Under the pieces are notes generated by a model. It was not told the DNA's origin and did not search any database. It worked only from the letters and a program-made list of their open reading frames with translations. A stretch of DNA of 64,000 nt, taken from assembly GCA_035327585.1 (NCBI GenBank), contig DAOLDD010000014.1, forward strand, positions 8,817-72,816, in the 5' to 3' direction. The position numbers and the translations under genes were made by a program. The stretch comes from JAMLJG01 sp035327585. Its GTDB lineage: Bacteria; Verrucomicrobiota; Kiritimatiellia; CAIVKH01. Below, one piece after another: positions 15,564 to 23,563 of the stretch (positions within the stretch are counted from its first letter, which is position 1; each line of letters starts with the position of its first letter).

Positions 15564-16543
15564 ATGCCCTCACCCAACGCCCGAGGCGGAACCGGCGGTC
15601 GGATGCGATCCGGCGGCTGGTCCGGGAAACAGAACTCACCGCGGGTCACCTCGTCTGGCCCGTCTTCGTCTGTGAAGGCCGCAACCGGCGGGTCGCGATC
15701 CCATCGATGCCGGGCTGCTTCCGGCTCAGCCGCGATCTCGTCGTGAAGGAGGCGCGCGCGGCGTGGAAGCTCGGCATCCCCGCGGTCGCGCTGTTCCCCG
15801 CGCTGCCGAAGCGGCTCAAGGACCCGCTGGCCACCGAATCGGTGAATCCCGACGGCCTGCTCCAGCAAACCGTGCGCGCGCTGAAAAACGCGGCGCCGGA
15901 ATTGTGCGTGATCACGGACGTCGCGATGGACCCCTACTCCAGCGAGGGACACGACGGCTACGTGGACGAGCGCGGCCGGATCGACAACGACGCGACGCTC
16001 GACATCCTCGCGGAGATGGCCGTCGCGCAGGCGCGGGCGGGCGCGGACCTCGTCGCACCGAGCGACATGATGGATGGCCGCGTGGGCCGCATCCGCGGCG
16101 CGCTCGACGCGGCGGGTTTCACGGACACGGGGATTCTTTCCTACGCCGCGAAATACTGCTCCGCGTTCTATGGTCCCTTCCGCGACGCCCTCGATTCCGC
16201 GCCGCGGCATGGCGACAAGAAGACCTACCAGATGGACCCGGCCAACGCGCGCGAGGCGTTGCGCGAGGTCCACCTCGACGTCGCCGAGGGCGCGGACATC
16301 GTGATGGTCAAGCCGGCCGGGCCGTATCTCGACATCATCCGCGCGGTGCGCGAGGCGGTGCACATTCCTGTCGCGGCCTACCAGGTCAGCGGCGAATATG
16401 CGATGTTGAAGGCAGCGTCCGCCCGCGGTTGGCTCGACGAAGAGGCGTGCATGCTCGAATCGCTGCTCGCGATCCGCCGCGCGGGCGCGGACATGATCCT
16501 CACCTACGCCGCCCCCGCCGCCGCGCGCCTGCTCGCGCATTGA
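15560..16543 (+). CDS. hemB: Delta-aminolevulinic acid dehydratase (porphobilinogen synthase)
   Basis: 327 residues. It joins two 5-aminolevulinate molecules into porphobilinogen. Active-site lysines lie in SYAAKYCSAFYGPFRDAL and VMVKPAGPYLDII. The metal loop reads DVAMDPYSSEGHDG, with Asp in place of the zinc cysteines, so this is the Mg/K-type enzyme rather than the zinc type. The ATG at 15560 overlaps the toxin stop; an upstream TTG in the same frame is less likely. Being in the toxin-antitoxin transcript is odd for an essential haem gene. Confidence 0.95.
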   Translation: MNALTQRPRRNRRSDAIRRLVRETELTAGHLVWPVFVCEGRNRRVAIPSMPGCFRLSRDLVVKEARAAWKLGIPAVALFPALPKRLKDPLATESVNPDGLLQQTVRALKNAAPELCVITDVAMDPYSSEGHDGYVDERGRIDNDATLDILAEMAVAQARAGADLVAPSDMMDGRVGRIRGALDAAGFTDTGILSYAAKYCSAFYGPFRDALDSAPRHGDKKTYQMDPANAREALREVHLDVAEGADIVMVKPAGPYLDIIRAVREAVHIPVAAYQVSGEYAMLKAASARGWLDEEACMLESLLAIRRAGADMILTYAAPAAARLLAH

Positions 16544-16577
16544 CCGGGCGTGGGCCGCGTGCCATGCTGCGTGCATT

Positions 16578-17270
16578 ATGCTTACGCGTGCCGTTCGCCG
16601 TTTCCTGTGCCTGCTCATCGCGCCCGTCATGTTCACGGGCTGTGTGCAGGTGGAACAGACCCTTTCCCTGGACGCGGAGGGCGGCGGCGTGCTGACCGTC
16701 CAATACAGCATGACGCTCGAAAAGCTCGCCGAGCTCGAAGCCCGGGCTCGCGAGGAAGCGGGCGACGACGCGGATGCCGCGATCCCCTCCCCGCTGGCCT
16801 ATGACGAGGCGCAGATTCGCGAAGACTTTAAGGAGTACGAACCGATGGGCGTCACCCTTCTTGAGGCGCGCACATGGGAGGAGGGCGGCTCCAAACATGT
16901 CCGGTTGAAAATGAAATTTACCTCCTTCGCCGGCCTCGGCCAGACCGAATTTCTGTCGGACCGCACGCTGAAACTGGTGCGCGTGGACGACGCGTATGAA
17001 TTTTCGCAGATGGCGCCGGAATCCGCCGCCGTCGAGGACGAGATGTACGACTTCATGGTGGGCATGATGAAGGGCTTCCGCGCCACGCTGTCGATCGAGA
17101 CGCCGGGCGACATCCTGGACAGCAATTCAGATGAAACGGACGGACGGAAGGCCAGTTGGCGTTTCGACCTTGCGAAGGATCCCGACGCGCTGAAGCGCGC
17201 GCAGCAATTGAATCTGCGCGTGCGCTTTTCCGCGGAGGGCCTGGCGTTGGCGGAATTTCCCGAACCGTAA
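16578..17270 (+). CDS. Lipoprotein of unknown function
   Basis: 230 residues with an N-terminal lipoprotein signal (FLCLLIAPVMFTGC, lipobox cysteine at about residue 22). The mature protein is acidic, with a beta-strand start VEQTLSLDAEGGGVLTVQYSMTLEK and an Ala/Glu-rich helical insert (LEARAREEAGDDADAA). The pattern resembles bacterial lipoproteins that begin with a repeated strand of the type seen in LppM-like proteins, but I cannot name a function. It sits 34 bp after hemB. Confidence 0.75.
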   Translation: MLTRAVRRFLCLLIAPVMFTGCVQVEQTLSLDAEGGGVLTVQYSMTLEKLAELEARAREEAGDDADAAIPSPLAYDEAQIREDFKEYEPMGVTLLEARTWEEGGSKHVRLKMKFTSFAGLGQTEFLSDRTLKLVRVDDAYEFSQMAPESAAVEDEMYDFMVGMMKGFRATLSIETPGDILDSNSDETDGRKASWRFDLAKDPDALKRAQQLNLRVRFSAEGLALAEFPEP

Positions 17271-17314
17271 GCGGACGCGCCCGGGCGCGAAGTAACAGCA
17301 CTGGGGACGTAATC

Positions 17315-18376
17315 GTGGCGGCTTCACCCAAAACAGCGGATCTGCAGGCCGAGCTGCGCGCGCTCGCGGACGGGCTGCCCTTCCCGGTGATCGACCTCCC
17401 GGAATTTCACCGCGCGGACTTCAACCCGCCCTCGGTGCGCCAGGCGCGCAACTACATCGCGCCCGACTCCTCCATGCAGGCGGTGGGCCGTTTCCTGATC
17501 GAGCGCGGCACGGTCGAACTGCTCGGCCCGGAACTCACCCTTCAGTTGTTCACGGAAATCCACTGGTGCTGCGCGAAGATCCGCAAGATGAGCCGGGCGC
17601 GTTACAAGACCCCGGCCGCCGCGCGCGCGGCGCTGGTGAACGCACGGCGTCTGGTGTCGCGCATCGAAGGTGCGGAGGAGGAGCTCTTCATCGCGAACCG
17701 GCGCATGGTGGTCAACTGCATCAAACCGTACTTCTGGATTGGCCCCGTCTGGCTCGCGGACTTCCTGCAGGAGGGCTCGAAGGCCCTGGCGAACTCCGTC
17801 CGCAAATTTGATTACACGCGCGGCACGCCGTTCTATTCCTATTCTCAAAAGGCGGTTCAGAACCGGCTGCGAAATTTTTTTCGCGACCACGTGCGCGCCG
17901 GCAGTTTCGGCATCCGGCCGAGCCGCGAGATGCAGCTCATCAAGAACATCATCGACACCTGGAAGCGCGACTACGGCGAGGATCCCACGGACGAGGTCGT
18001 TGCGAAGATCGCGGACCTGCCCGCGGAACGTGTCGCGAAGGTACGCAGTTACGTGCACCAGTGGGAGCGCATGCCGGCTCCGCCCGTCTCGCTCGATGCG
18101 CTGTTCAACGAGGACGGCGGCAACCTGTACGAGGTGGTGGAGGATCCGATGGCGCGCGAGGCGTCGCAGGGCGCCGAGGTCGCCGAGGTGTGGAAGGCGA
18201 TGGAGAAGCTGCCGGAACGCGCGCGTTACATCATGAAGCTGCGCTTCATCGAGGGCCGCACGCTGGAGGAAACCGGCAAGCTGCTCGCCCTCACCCGCGC
18301 CCGGATCAAGCAAATCCAGGACGCCTCCCTCAAGAAACTCCGCCAACTCCTGCGCAGCGAACCCCGCACCCCCTGA
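17315..18376 (+). CDS. RNA polymerase sigma-70 family factor
   Basis: 353 residues from GTG 17315 (GGGGACG 8 nt upstream). Region 2 is at about residues 120-190 (ANRRMVVNCIKPYF, WLADFLQEGSKALANSVRKFDYTRGTPFYSYSQKAVQNRLRNFF), region 3 around 205-265, and region 4 at the C-terminus (MEKLPERARYIMKLRFIEGRTLEETGKLLALTRARIKQIQDASL). Region 1.1 is missing and a distinct 110-residue N-terminal stretch is present. This is an alternative, non-housekeeping factor; the region 2.3 aromatic residues are partly replaced. Regulon unknown. Confidence 0.9.
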   Translation: MAASPKTADLQAELRALADGLPFPVIDLPEFHRADFNPPSVRQARNYIAPDSSMQAVGRFLIERGTVELLGPELTLQLFTEIHWCCAKIRKMSRARYKTPAAARAALVNARRLVSRIEGAEEELFIANRRMVVNCIKPYFWIGPVWLADFLQEGSKALANSVRKFDYTRGTPFYSYSQKAVQNRLRNFFRDHVRAGSFGIRPSREMQLIKNIIDTWKRDYGEDPTDEVVAKIADLPAERVAKVRSYVHQWERMPAPPVSLDALFNEDGGNLYEVVEDPMAREASQGAEVAEVWKAMEKLPERARYIMKLRFIEGRTLEETGKLLALTRARIKQIQDASLKKLRQLLRSEPRTP

Positions 18377-18385
18377 TCACCCCGG

Positions 18386-18463
18386 AAAGGGGTCAGTTCT
18401 TGTTATTTACTATTTCGCGCGCGGCCGACCCTTGTATTGTAAAAAAGTAGTACTGACCCCTTT
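18386..18463. repeat. Palindromic element with GGGGTCAGT terminal inverted repeats
   Basis: A 78-bp element bounded by a perfect 12-bp inverted repeat AAAGGGGTCAGT (18386-18397) and ACTGACCCCTTT (18452-18463). The inside is AT-richer (TTGTTATTTACTATTT, TTGTATTGTAAAAAAG) around a GC core. It resembles short repeats often found near REP-associated transposases. No such gene is here. Between 18464 and 18652 I see no gene. Confidence 0.6.
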
Positions 18464-18652
18464 CTCATCGCACATAGACCTTGCTTCCGGTGGTGGTGGA
18501 TGCTGTATCGTTCGTTCTGGGTGATCTGCGTATGGCTCACCGCGGCTCCTTTGACTCTGGTAGGTTTCTGGAATCCGGCGCTGTAGGCGGATCGCCCGCT
18601 CTTTTCCGCCTCTTTGTTGCGTTCACTTTATAAATCAGGGAGGGGATACATC

Positions 18653-18949
18653 ATGGGCGGAGCAGGCGCATTGCTTCTTCTCGTTGCAGCAATCGTCATC
18701 GGGGGCAGCATCTGGGGTGTTTTCAACCGAAGGCGATCAATTCTCTGTGCCATTGCCGGCGCGCTGACCCTTCTGGCTGCAGGCTTGGGCGGGCTGCACG
18801 CATGGGGCGAGTCACGATCAATCCCGTGGACAACCGCATATTTGACCGCTGCCATTATCGGCATTGTTGCCATTGTCCGGCAGATCCGAGCCTGCAAACA
18901 AAACACCAGTAACGCCGACCAAGCGAATGGAGGCGAACCACGCGGATGA
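18653..18949 (+). CDS. Small membrane protein, unknown function
   Basis: 98 residues with three hydrophobic helices (GGAGALLLLVAAIVIGGSIWGVF; ILCAIAGALTLLAAGLGGLHAW; WTTAYLTAAIIGIVAIV) and a polar C-terminal tail. The ATG at 18653 has an excellent GGGAGGGG RBS, which decides it over an upstream in-frame ATG. No family recognised. Confidence 0.65.
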   Translation: MGGAGALLLLVAAIVIGGSIWGVFNRRRSILCAIAGALTLLAAGLGGLHAWGESRSIPWTTAYLTAAIIGIVAIVRQIRACKQNTSNADQANGGEPRG

Positions 18950-18989
18950 GGGCATTGCCGCACCACGCTTCCCGGCGTACACTGCGCGC

Positions 18990-19682
18990 ATGTTGTCCGA
19001 GGCCCCAACGAATTCCGCCCCGCCGGTGCGCCGATGGAAGGCGCGCATCCTGCGACATCGCGCGATTTCGCCGACGGCTTTCGAGCTGACGTTAAGCCGC
19101 GATGGGCTGGCGTTCCAGGCGGGCCAGCTCCTCACGATCCACGGGCGCGATGTCACCGAGGACCGCAACTACACGATCGCCAGCGGCGAACACGACGACT
19201 TCCTGCAGGTGCTCTATCGCCACATCCCCGCCGGCGTGCTGACCCCGCAACTCGTACCGAAACGCGCGGGCGATGAACTGTCCATCTCCGCGCCGTGCGG
19301 CGAATTCGTCCTGCGCGACCGCGCGCGGCCCATCGTTTTCGTCGCCACCGGCACCGGCATCGCGCCGTGCCGCGCGTACCTGCGCACGCACCCGGATCTC
19401 AACCTCACCCTCCTGCACGGCGTCCGCACCGCGGAGGATTTGTTCTATCGCGAGGAGTTCGCGGGCCGCCCCTATTTTCCATGCCTGACGGCGGATGACC
19501 GCCTCGGCTTCAAGGGCCGCGTCACGGACTTCAGCCGCTCGATCGCGTTCCCGCCGGACGCGCACTTCTACCTCTGCGGCGCGAACGAGATGTTCTACGA
19601 AATGCGCGACCTGCTCGCGGAACGCGGCGTCTCCCCCTCCGTCCTCTTCACGGAAGCCTACTACTACACCCATGAAGCGTAG
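18990..19682 (+). CDS. Ferredoxin-NAD(P) reductase-like flavoprotein
   Basis: 230 residues. The FAD-binding barrel contains RNYTIASGEHDDFLQVLYR and SISAPCGEFVLRD; the NAD(P)-binding half has VFVATGTGIAPCRAYLR and HFYLCGANEMFYEMRDLL. This is the short reductase form without a ferredoxin domain, so it needs an external partner; a 7Fe ferredoxin is encoded at 44168 but is not linked. Its end overlaps the ApbE-like lipoprotein by 11 bp. Confidence 0.85.
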   Translation: MLSEAPTNSAPPVRRWKARILRHRAISPTAFELTLSRDGLAFQAGQLLTIHGRDVTEDRNYTIASGEHDDFLQVLYRHIPAGVLTPQLVPKRAGDELSISAPCGEFVLRDRARPIVFVATGTGIAPCRAYLRTHPDLNLTLLHGVRTAEDLFYREEFAGRPYFPCLTADDRLGFKGRVTDFSRSIAFPPDAHFYLCGANEMFYEMRDLLAERGVSPSVLFTEAYYYTHEA

Positions 19683-20715
19683 CGCGCTCGCCCTCCTCCT
19701 GCTCGCCGCCGGGTGCGCGGATCACATGCCCCGGGAAGCCGCGTTTCCGGCCGGCGACGCGACGGCCTCCGTCTCGCTCGCCGCCACGCAGCTCGGACAG
19801 CTGGAGCCCGTGCGCGACAGCACCCGGCGAATCATGCTGGCCGTCTGGAAGGAACTCCACGCAGCGGATGGAGCGGGTGAACTGGCGAAAATCAACCGGA
19901 TGGCGGGCTCCTATCGCCTGCAGGTCTCCCACTCCACCTTCCGCCTGCTCGACCTCGCCCACTATTACGGCCAATTGACGGGCAACGCGTTCGACCTCAC
20001 CGTCGCGCCGCTGCTGGAAGCCTGGGGCTTCGGCGACATCCCGCCCGACGGGGAGCCGTCCGGCGAAATCCTCAGCGCCATCCTCGACCTGGTCGGCCCC
20101 CACCACGTCCAGTTCTCCGAACAAGGCGCCGTGTCCATCCTCACGCCGGGCACGCAACTCGCCGCCGGGCCGCTCGTGTATGCCTATGGCGTGGACCTCG
20201 CCGTGCTCGACGCACGGAACCGCGAAATTCCTAACCTACTCGTGCGCTGGAAGGACAGCGCCCGCGCGGAAGGAAACCCAACACCGGAGACCGGATGGCG
20301 CGTGCCCGTGCGCGATCCCTTCGCGAATGCGCCGCTCGGTGAGGTCGACCTCTCCCCGCGCGCCGCGCTTGCCATCGTCGGCCTCTACGATCGGACGATC
20401 ACGCTCGGCAACCGCCGCTACGGCGGGATCATGGACCCGCGCACCGGACGCCCCGCCGAAGGCGCCGCGCTCGTCGCCGTACGCGGTCCCACCTGCACCA
20501 TGGCGCACGCACTCGCCCAGGCGCTGGTTGTGCTCGGCCCGGAAGAAGGCGTGGAAATTATGCGCGCGTTTCCCGACTGCGAAGCGCTGCTCGTGCCTGA
20601 CCGGCGTCCGCTGGAATGCTGGATGACCCCGGGCTGGGCGGAGCACTTCACCCTCAATCCCGCCCACGCCGCGGCCGCGCGCGTGTGGACGGTGGAGCGG
20701 GAACCGGCGGAGTAG
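19672..20715 (+). CDS. ApbE-like lipoprotein with degenerate FMN-transferase motifs
   Basis: 347 residues with a lipobox (LLLLAAGC, Cys15). The overall ApbE fold is recognisable: AKINRMAGSYRLQVSHSTFRLLDLA, NAFDLTVAPLLEAWGF and IMDPRTGRPAEGAA. ApbE enzymes attach FMN to periplasmic redox proteins such as NqrC and RnfG. Here the core motif that should read KGYAVD is LVYAYGVD, the usual His before DPRTG is absent, and the metal-binding ADAL-T-A segment is MAHALAQALVVLG, with His for Asp. It probably cannot do the standard reaction. It overlaps the reductase gene, so a redox link persists. Confidence 0.75.
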   Translation: MKRSALALLLLAAGCADHMPREAAFPAGDATASVSLAATQLGQLEPVRDSTRRIMLAVWKELHAADGAGELAKINRMAGSYRLQVSHSTFRLLDLAHYYGQLTGNAFDLTVAPLLEAWGFGDIPPDGEPSGEILSAILDLVGPHHVQFSEQGAVSILTPGTQLAAGPLVYAYGVDLAVLDARNREIPNLLVRWKDSARAEGNPTPETGWRVPVRDPFANAPLGEVDLSPRAALAIVGLYDRTITLGNRRYGGIMDPRTGRPAEGAALVAVRGPTCTMAHALAQALVVLGPEEGVEIMRAFPDCEALLVPDRRPLECWMTPGWAEHFTLNPAHAAAARVWTVEREPAE

Positions 20716-20744
20716 CGAGGACGAGGAGGAGGACGACGAGCGGC

Positions 20745-21479
20745 TTACGCCTTCGCCGCGGCGTTCAACGCCGCGAGCGTCGCGTGGCCCTCGTAGAGCG
20801 CCTTGCCAACAATTGCGCCGTGCAGATTGGCGCGGCCCAGCGCGCGCAATGCGGCGACATCGGCCACTGCGCTGACGCCGCCCGATGCGATCACGTCGCA
20901 GCGGACGGCCATGCAGATTTCATCCACCGCTTGCGTGTTCGTGCCCTTGAGCATGCCGTCGGTCGCGGTGTCCGTGCAAATCAACGTGCGGACGCCGAGC
21001 GACTCCGCCTCGCGCGCGAGGTCCACCGCGCGGATGTCCGTCGTCTCCGTCCAGCCCTTCACCTGCACGCGGCCGCCGCGCGCATCAATACCGACCGCGA
21101 TCTTCTCGCCGTACCGCTGCACCAGCGCGCGCACCTGCTCCGGCTCCGACCACGCCCGCGTGCCGAGTACCACGCGGAATGCGCCCGCGTCGAGCAACCG
21201 CGCGACATCCGCGTCCGTGCGCAAACCGCCGCCGACCTGCACCGGCATCCGCACCGCGCAGATCATCTCCGCAATCAACGCGTGCTGCGCCGACGCGCCG
21301 GAAAACGCGCCGTCGAGATCCACCACATGCAGCACCTCCGCGCCCTGCGCCTCCCAGTGCCGCGCCATCGCCACCGGGTCCCGGCCGTACACCGTCGCCT
21401 GATCCGCCCGTCCCTGCAGCAGGCGCACGCAATGGCCGCCCTTGATGTCCACCGCCGGATAAATCGTAAAGCCCGTCAT
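20745..21479 (-). CDS. hisA: Phosphoribosylformimino-5-aminoimidazole carboxamide ribotide isomerase
   Basis: 244-residue TIM-barrel isomerase of histidine synthesis. YPAVDIKGGHCVRLLQG holds the first catalytic Asp; VQVGGGLRT and ICTDTATDGMLKGTN (second Asp) and VIASGGVS are the phosphate-binding and active-site motifs. It is the last gene of hisB-hisH-hisA on the minus strand and overlaps hisH by ATGA. Its 3' end converges on the ApbE-like gene. Confidence 0.95.
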   Translation of the reverse strand: MTGFTIYPAVDIKGGHCVRLLQGRADQATVYGRDPVAMARHWEAQGAEVLHVVDLDGAFSGASAQHALIAEMICAVRMPVQVGGGLRTDADVARLLDAGAFRVVLGTRAWSEPEQVRALVQRYGEKIAVGIDARGGRVQVKGWTETTDIRAVDLAREAESLGVRTLICTDTATDGMLKGTNTQAVDEICMAVRCDVIASGGVSAVADVAALRALGRANLHGAIVGKALYEGHATLAALNAAAKA

Positions 21480-22105
21480 TGCGCCGCCGTCCTTTCATAC
21501 GCCCAGTCCGCGAAGTTCTGGAGCAGCATCAGCCCCACCCGTTGGCTCTTCTCCGGGTGGAACTGGATCGCCATCACGTTGTCGCGCCAGACCACCGCGC
21601 CGAATGGCCCGCTGTACTCCGCCACGCCGACGACCTCCGGCCCCTCCGCCTCCGCACGGTAGGAGTGCACAAAATAAAAATAGGCCTCGTCCGGGATGCC
21701 CTGAAACAGCGGGCACGCGCGGTCGCGCTGCCGCACGCTGTTCCACCCGATCTGCGGAATTTTCAGCCCTGGCGCGTCCGCGAAGCGGCGGATCATCCCC
21801 GGAAAAATGCCGAGCCCGGGCACATCCGGCGACTCTTCGCTGCCCTCGTACAACGCCTGCAACCCGACGCAAATCCCGAGAAACGGCCGCCCATCCGCGA
21901 TCCACTTCTTCACCGGCGCCTCGAACCCGTGCCCGCGCAGCTTGTTCAGACAGTCGCCAAACGCGCCGACGCCCGGCAAGACCATCGCCTCGACGCCGCG
22001 CAGTTCGTCCGGCTTCGTCACCACACGCGCCGGCACCTCCAGGAAGCGAAACGCATTCGTCACGCTCCCGAGGTTGCCCGCTTCGTAATCGAGAATTCCA
22101 ATCAT
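21476..22105 (-). CDS. hisH: Imidazole glycerol phosphate synthase, glutaminase subunit
   Basis: 209 residues. It releases ammonia from glutamine for HisF. The start MIGILDYEAGNLGSV, oxyanion segment LPGVGAFG, nucleophile GICVGLQAL, and the His-Glu pair in IQFHPEKSQRVG are all intact. hisF is not in the window. It is separated from hisB by 266 bp of repeat-rich spacer, unusual inside an operon. Confidence 0.95.
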   Translation of the reverse strand: MIGILDYEAGNLGSVTNAFRFLEVPARVVTKPDELRGVEAMVLPGVGAFGDCLNKLRGHGFEAPVKKWIADGRPFLGICVGLQALYEGSEESPDVPGLGIFPGMIRRFADAPGLKIPQIGWNSVRQRDRACPLFQGIPDEAYFYFVHSYRAEAEGPEVVGVAEYSGPFGAVVWRDNVMAIQFHPEKSQRVGLMLLQNFADWAYERTAAQ

Positions 22106-22153
22106 GGTGGGGGGAGAAGGTTTCAGGTTTCAGGTGTCGGGTGGTCAATCTGG

Positions 22154-22197
22154 CCCCCGGCGGGCTTGTCCCGCCGGAGCCTAAGTTCCTTGGCTAC
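22154..22197. repeat. REP-like hairpin with conserved tail (family B, copy 2)
   Basis: Stem CCGGCGGG/CCCGCCGG (22157-22164, 22170-22177) followed by AGCCTAAGTTCCTTGGCTAC, inside the hisB-hisH spacer. Same architecture as 10648, with compensatory changes in the stem. Confidence 0.65.
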
Positions 22198-22299
22198 AGC
22201 GTAACCGCCGAACTTTCGCTCCCGCGACGCGAGGTCGCGGGGGGCGGGAAGAACATCCCGGACGCCACCAATTTTCAATGCTCATCTTCGTGCGAAAAA

Positions 22300-22348
22300 G
22301 TTTCAACGTCTGTAATTTCTTTTTTTAAAAAGTTTCAACGTCTGTAAA
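22300..22348. repeat. Paired palindromic boxes, locus 2 (inside the his operon)
   Basis: Two boxes with the core TTTCAACGTCTGTAA, centres at 22308 and 22340 (32 bp apart). The left half-site is TTTCA instead of TTACA. They lie directly downstream of hisB, between hisB and hisH. Confidence 0.75.
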
Positions 22349-22371
22349 AATATTTCTGAACATCGAACCGG

Positions 22372-22962
22372 CTAGAGCGTTCCCTTGCTCGACAACACAC
22401 CTTTGATGCGCGGGTTTCGTGTCGCGGCTTGGAGCAGCGCCTTGGCGACTCCTTTGAAAACGCTCTCCAGCGCGTGGTGCGGTTCCTGGCCGTATTGCTG
22501 CGCGATGTGCAGGTTCATGCGGCCCTGGGTGACGAAGCCGCGGAAGAATTCCTCCATCAGGTCGACATCGAAATCGCGGATCTTGCGCTTCTTCGTCGCG
22601 AGGGAATAGACGAGGTACGGCCGGCCGCCGAGGTCCATCGCAACCTGGCACAGCGCCTCGTCCATCGGCACGAGGCTCCAGCCATAGCGCGTGATGCCCT
22701 TGCGGTCGCCGAGCGCCTGGTTGAGCGCCTCGCCGAGCGCAAGGCCGACATCCTCCACCGTGTGGTGATAGTCCACATCGAGGTCGCCCTTCGCCTTCAC
22801 GTTCAAATCGAGCAGCGCGTGTTTCGCGAGCAAATCGAGCATGTGATCGAGGAACGCGATCCCCGTTTTGTTTTTGTAGACGCCGTCGCCATCGAGGTTG
22901 AGGTCGATGACGATGTCGGTTTCCTTCGTTTTTCTAACAATTCGGGCCGTGCGTTTTTTCAT
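22372..22962 (-). CDS. hisB: Imidazoleglycerol-phosphate dehydratase
   Basis: 196 residues, the monofunctional dehydratase without a phosphatase domain. Metal-binding motifs are present: GIAFLDHMLDLLAKHALLDL, VDYHHTVEDVGLALGEAL, and AQQYGQEPHHALESVFKG. It begins at ATG 22962; the 70-bp gap to the divergent CYTH gene must hold both promoters and includes a purine-rich repeat (GGAAGACGGAAAACGGAAG). First gene of the his cluster here. Confidence 0.95.
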   Translation of the reverse strand: MKKRTARIVRKTKETDIVIDLNLDGDGVYKNKTGIAFLDHMLDLLAKHALLDLNVKAKGDLDVDYHHTVEDVGLALGEALNQALGDRKGITRYGWSLVPMDEALCQVAMDLGGRPYLVYSLATKKRKIRDFDVDLMEEFFRGFVTQGRMNLHIAQQYGQEPHHALESVFKGVAKALLQAATRNPRIKGVLSSKGTL

Positions 22963-23031
22963 GACGCGGATAGGATAGCACGGCGGAGGAAGGACGGAAG
23001 ACGGAAAACGGAAGACGGAAAAGTCCGGGTC

Positions 23032-23508
23032 ATGAAACAGGAGATCGAACGCAAGTTTCTGGTGCGCGACGACGCGTGGCGCGCGGCCTCCGTGTCCGCG
23101 ACGCGCATGCGGCAGGGGTATCTCTGCCTCGACCCGGCGCGTACGGTGCGCGTGCGGCTCGCGGGCGAGCGGGCGTGGCTCACCATCAAGGGCGAGGGCG
23201 ACGGCCCGGCGCGGGCGGAATACGAATATCCGATTCCGCCGGACGACGCCGCGGCGCTGCTCGACCGCCTGTGCCATCCCGGCCAGATCGACAAGACGCG
23301 GCATCGCATTCCGTACGGCGGGTTGGTGTTTGAAGTCGACATTTTCCACGGCGAGAACGAAGGCCTCGAACTCGCGGAAGTCGAACTGCCCGCGACCGAC
23401 ACCGTGGTCGAGCACCCGACCTGGCTCGGCGAGGAAGTGACCGGCGACCCGCGCTACTTCAACGCCTATCTCGCCAAACGCCCGTTTACGACGTGGCCAC
23501 AGGCCTGA
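23032..23508 (+). CDS. CYTH-domain protein
   Basis: 158 residues. The N-terminal EIERKFLV is the ExExK signature of the CYTH (triphosphate tunnel metalloenzyme) fold; further acidic and basic strand residues (RVRLAGERAWLTIKG, RAEYEYPIP, FEVDIFHGENEGLELAEVEL) follow the family pattern. Relatives hydrolyse inorganic triphosphate or act on organic triphosphates; the natural substrate is often unclear. Divergent from hisB. Confidence 0.88.
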   Translation: MKQEIERKFLVRDDAWRAASVSATRMRQGYLCLDPARTVRVRLAGERAWLTIKGEGDGPARAEYEYPIPPDDAAALLDRLCHPGQIDKTRHRIPYGGLVFEVDIFHGENEGLELAEVELPATDTVVEHPTWLGEEVTGDPRYFNAYLAKRPFTTWPQA

Positions 23509-23543
23509 AAAGAAATGGCCCCCGATTTGCGCAACCGAGGGCC
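23507..23543 (-). terminator. Terminator of the CmpX-like channel gene
   Basis: On the minus strand an 8-bp stem GGCCCTCG/CGGGGGCC (one G-U pair; 23517-23543) is followed by ATTTCTTTT. It lies 20 bp past the stop of the 23564 gene and overlaps the CYTH stop codon, so the convergent genes share it. Confidence 0.55.
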
Positions 23544-23563
23544 CTTCCGTTGGACCACAGCGT

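Noticed and set aside
22985..23028. The GGAAGACGGAAAACGG tract as a microsatellite gene switch for hisB/CYTH
   Set aside because: Only three or four imperfect units and no evidence that it changes a start codon or promoter spacing.
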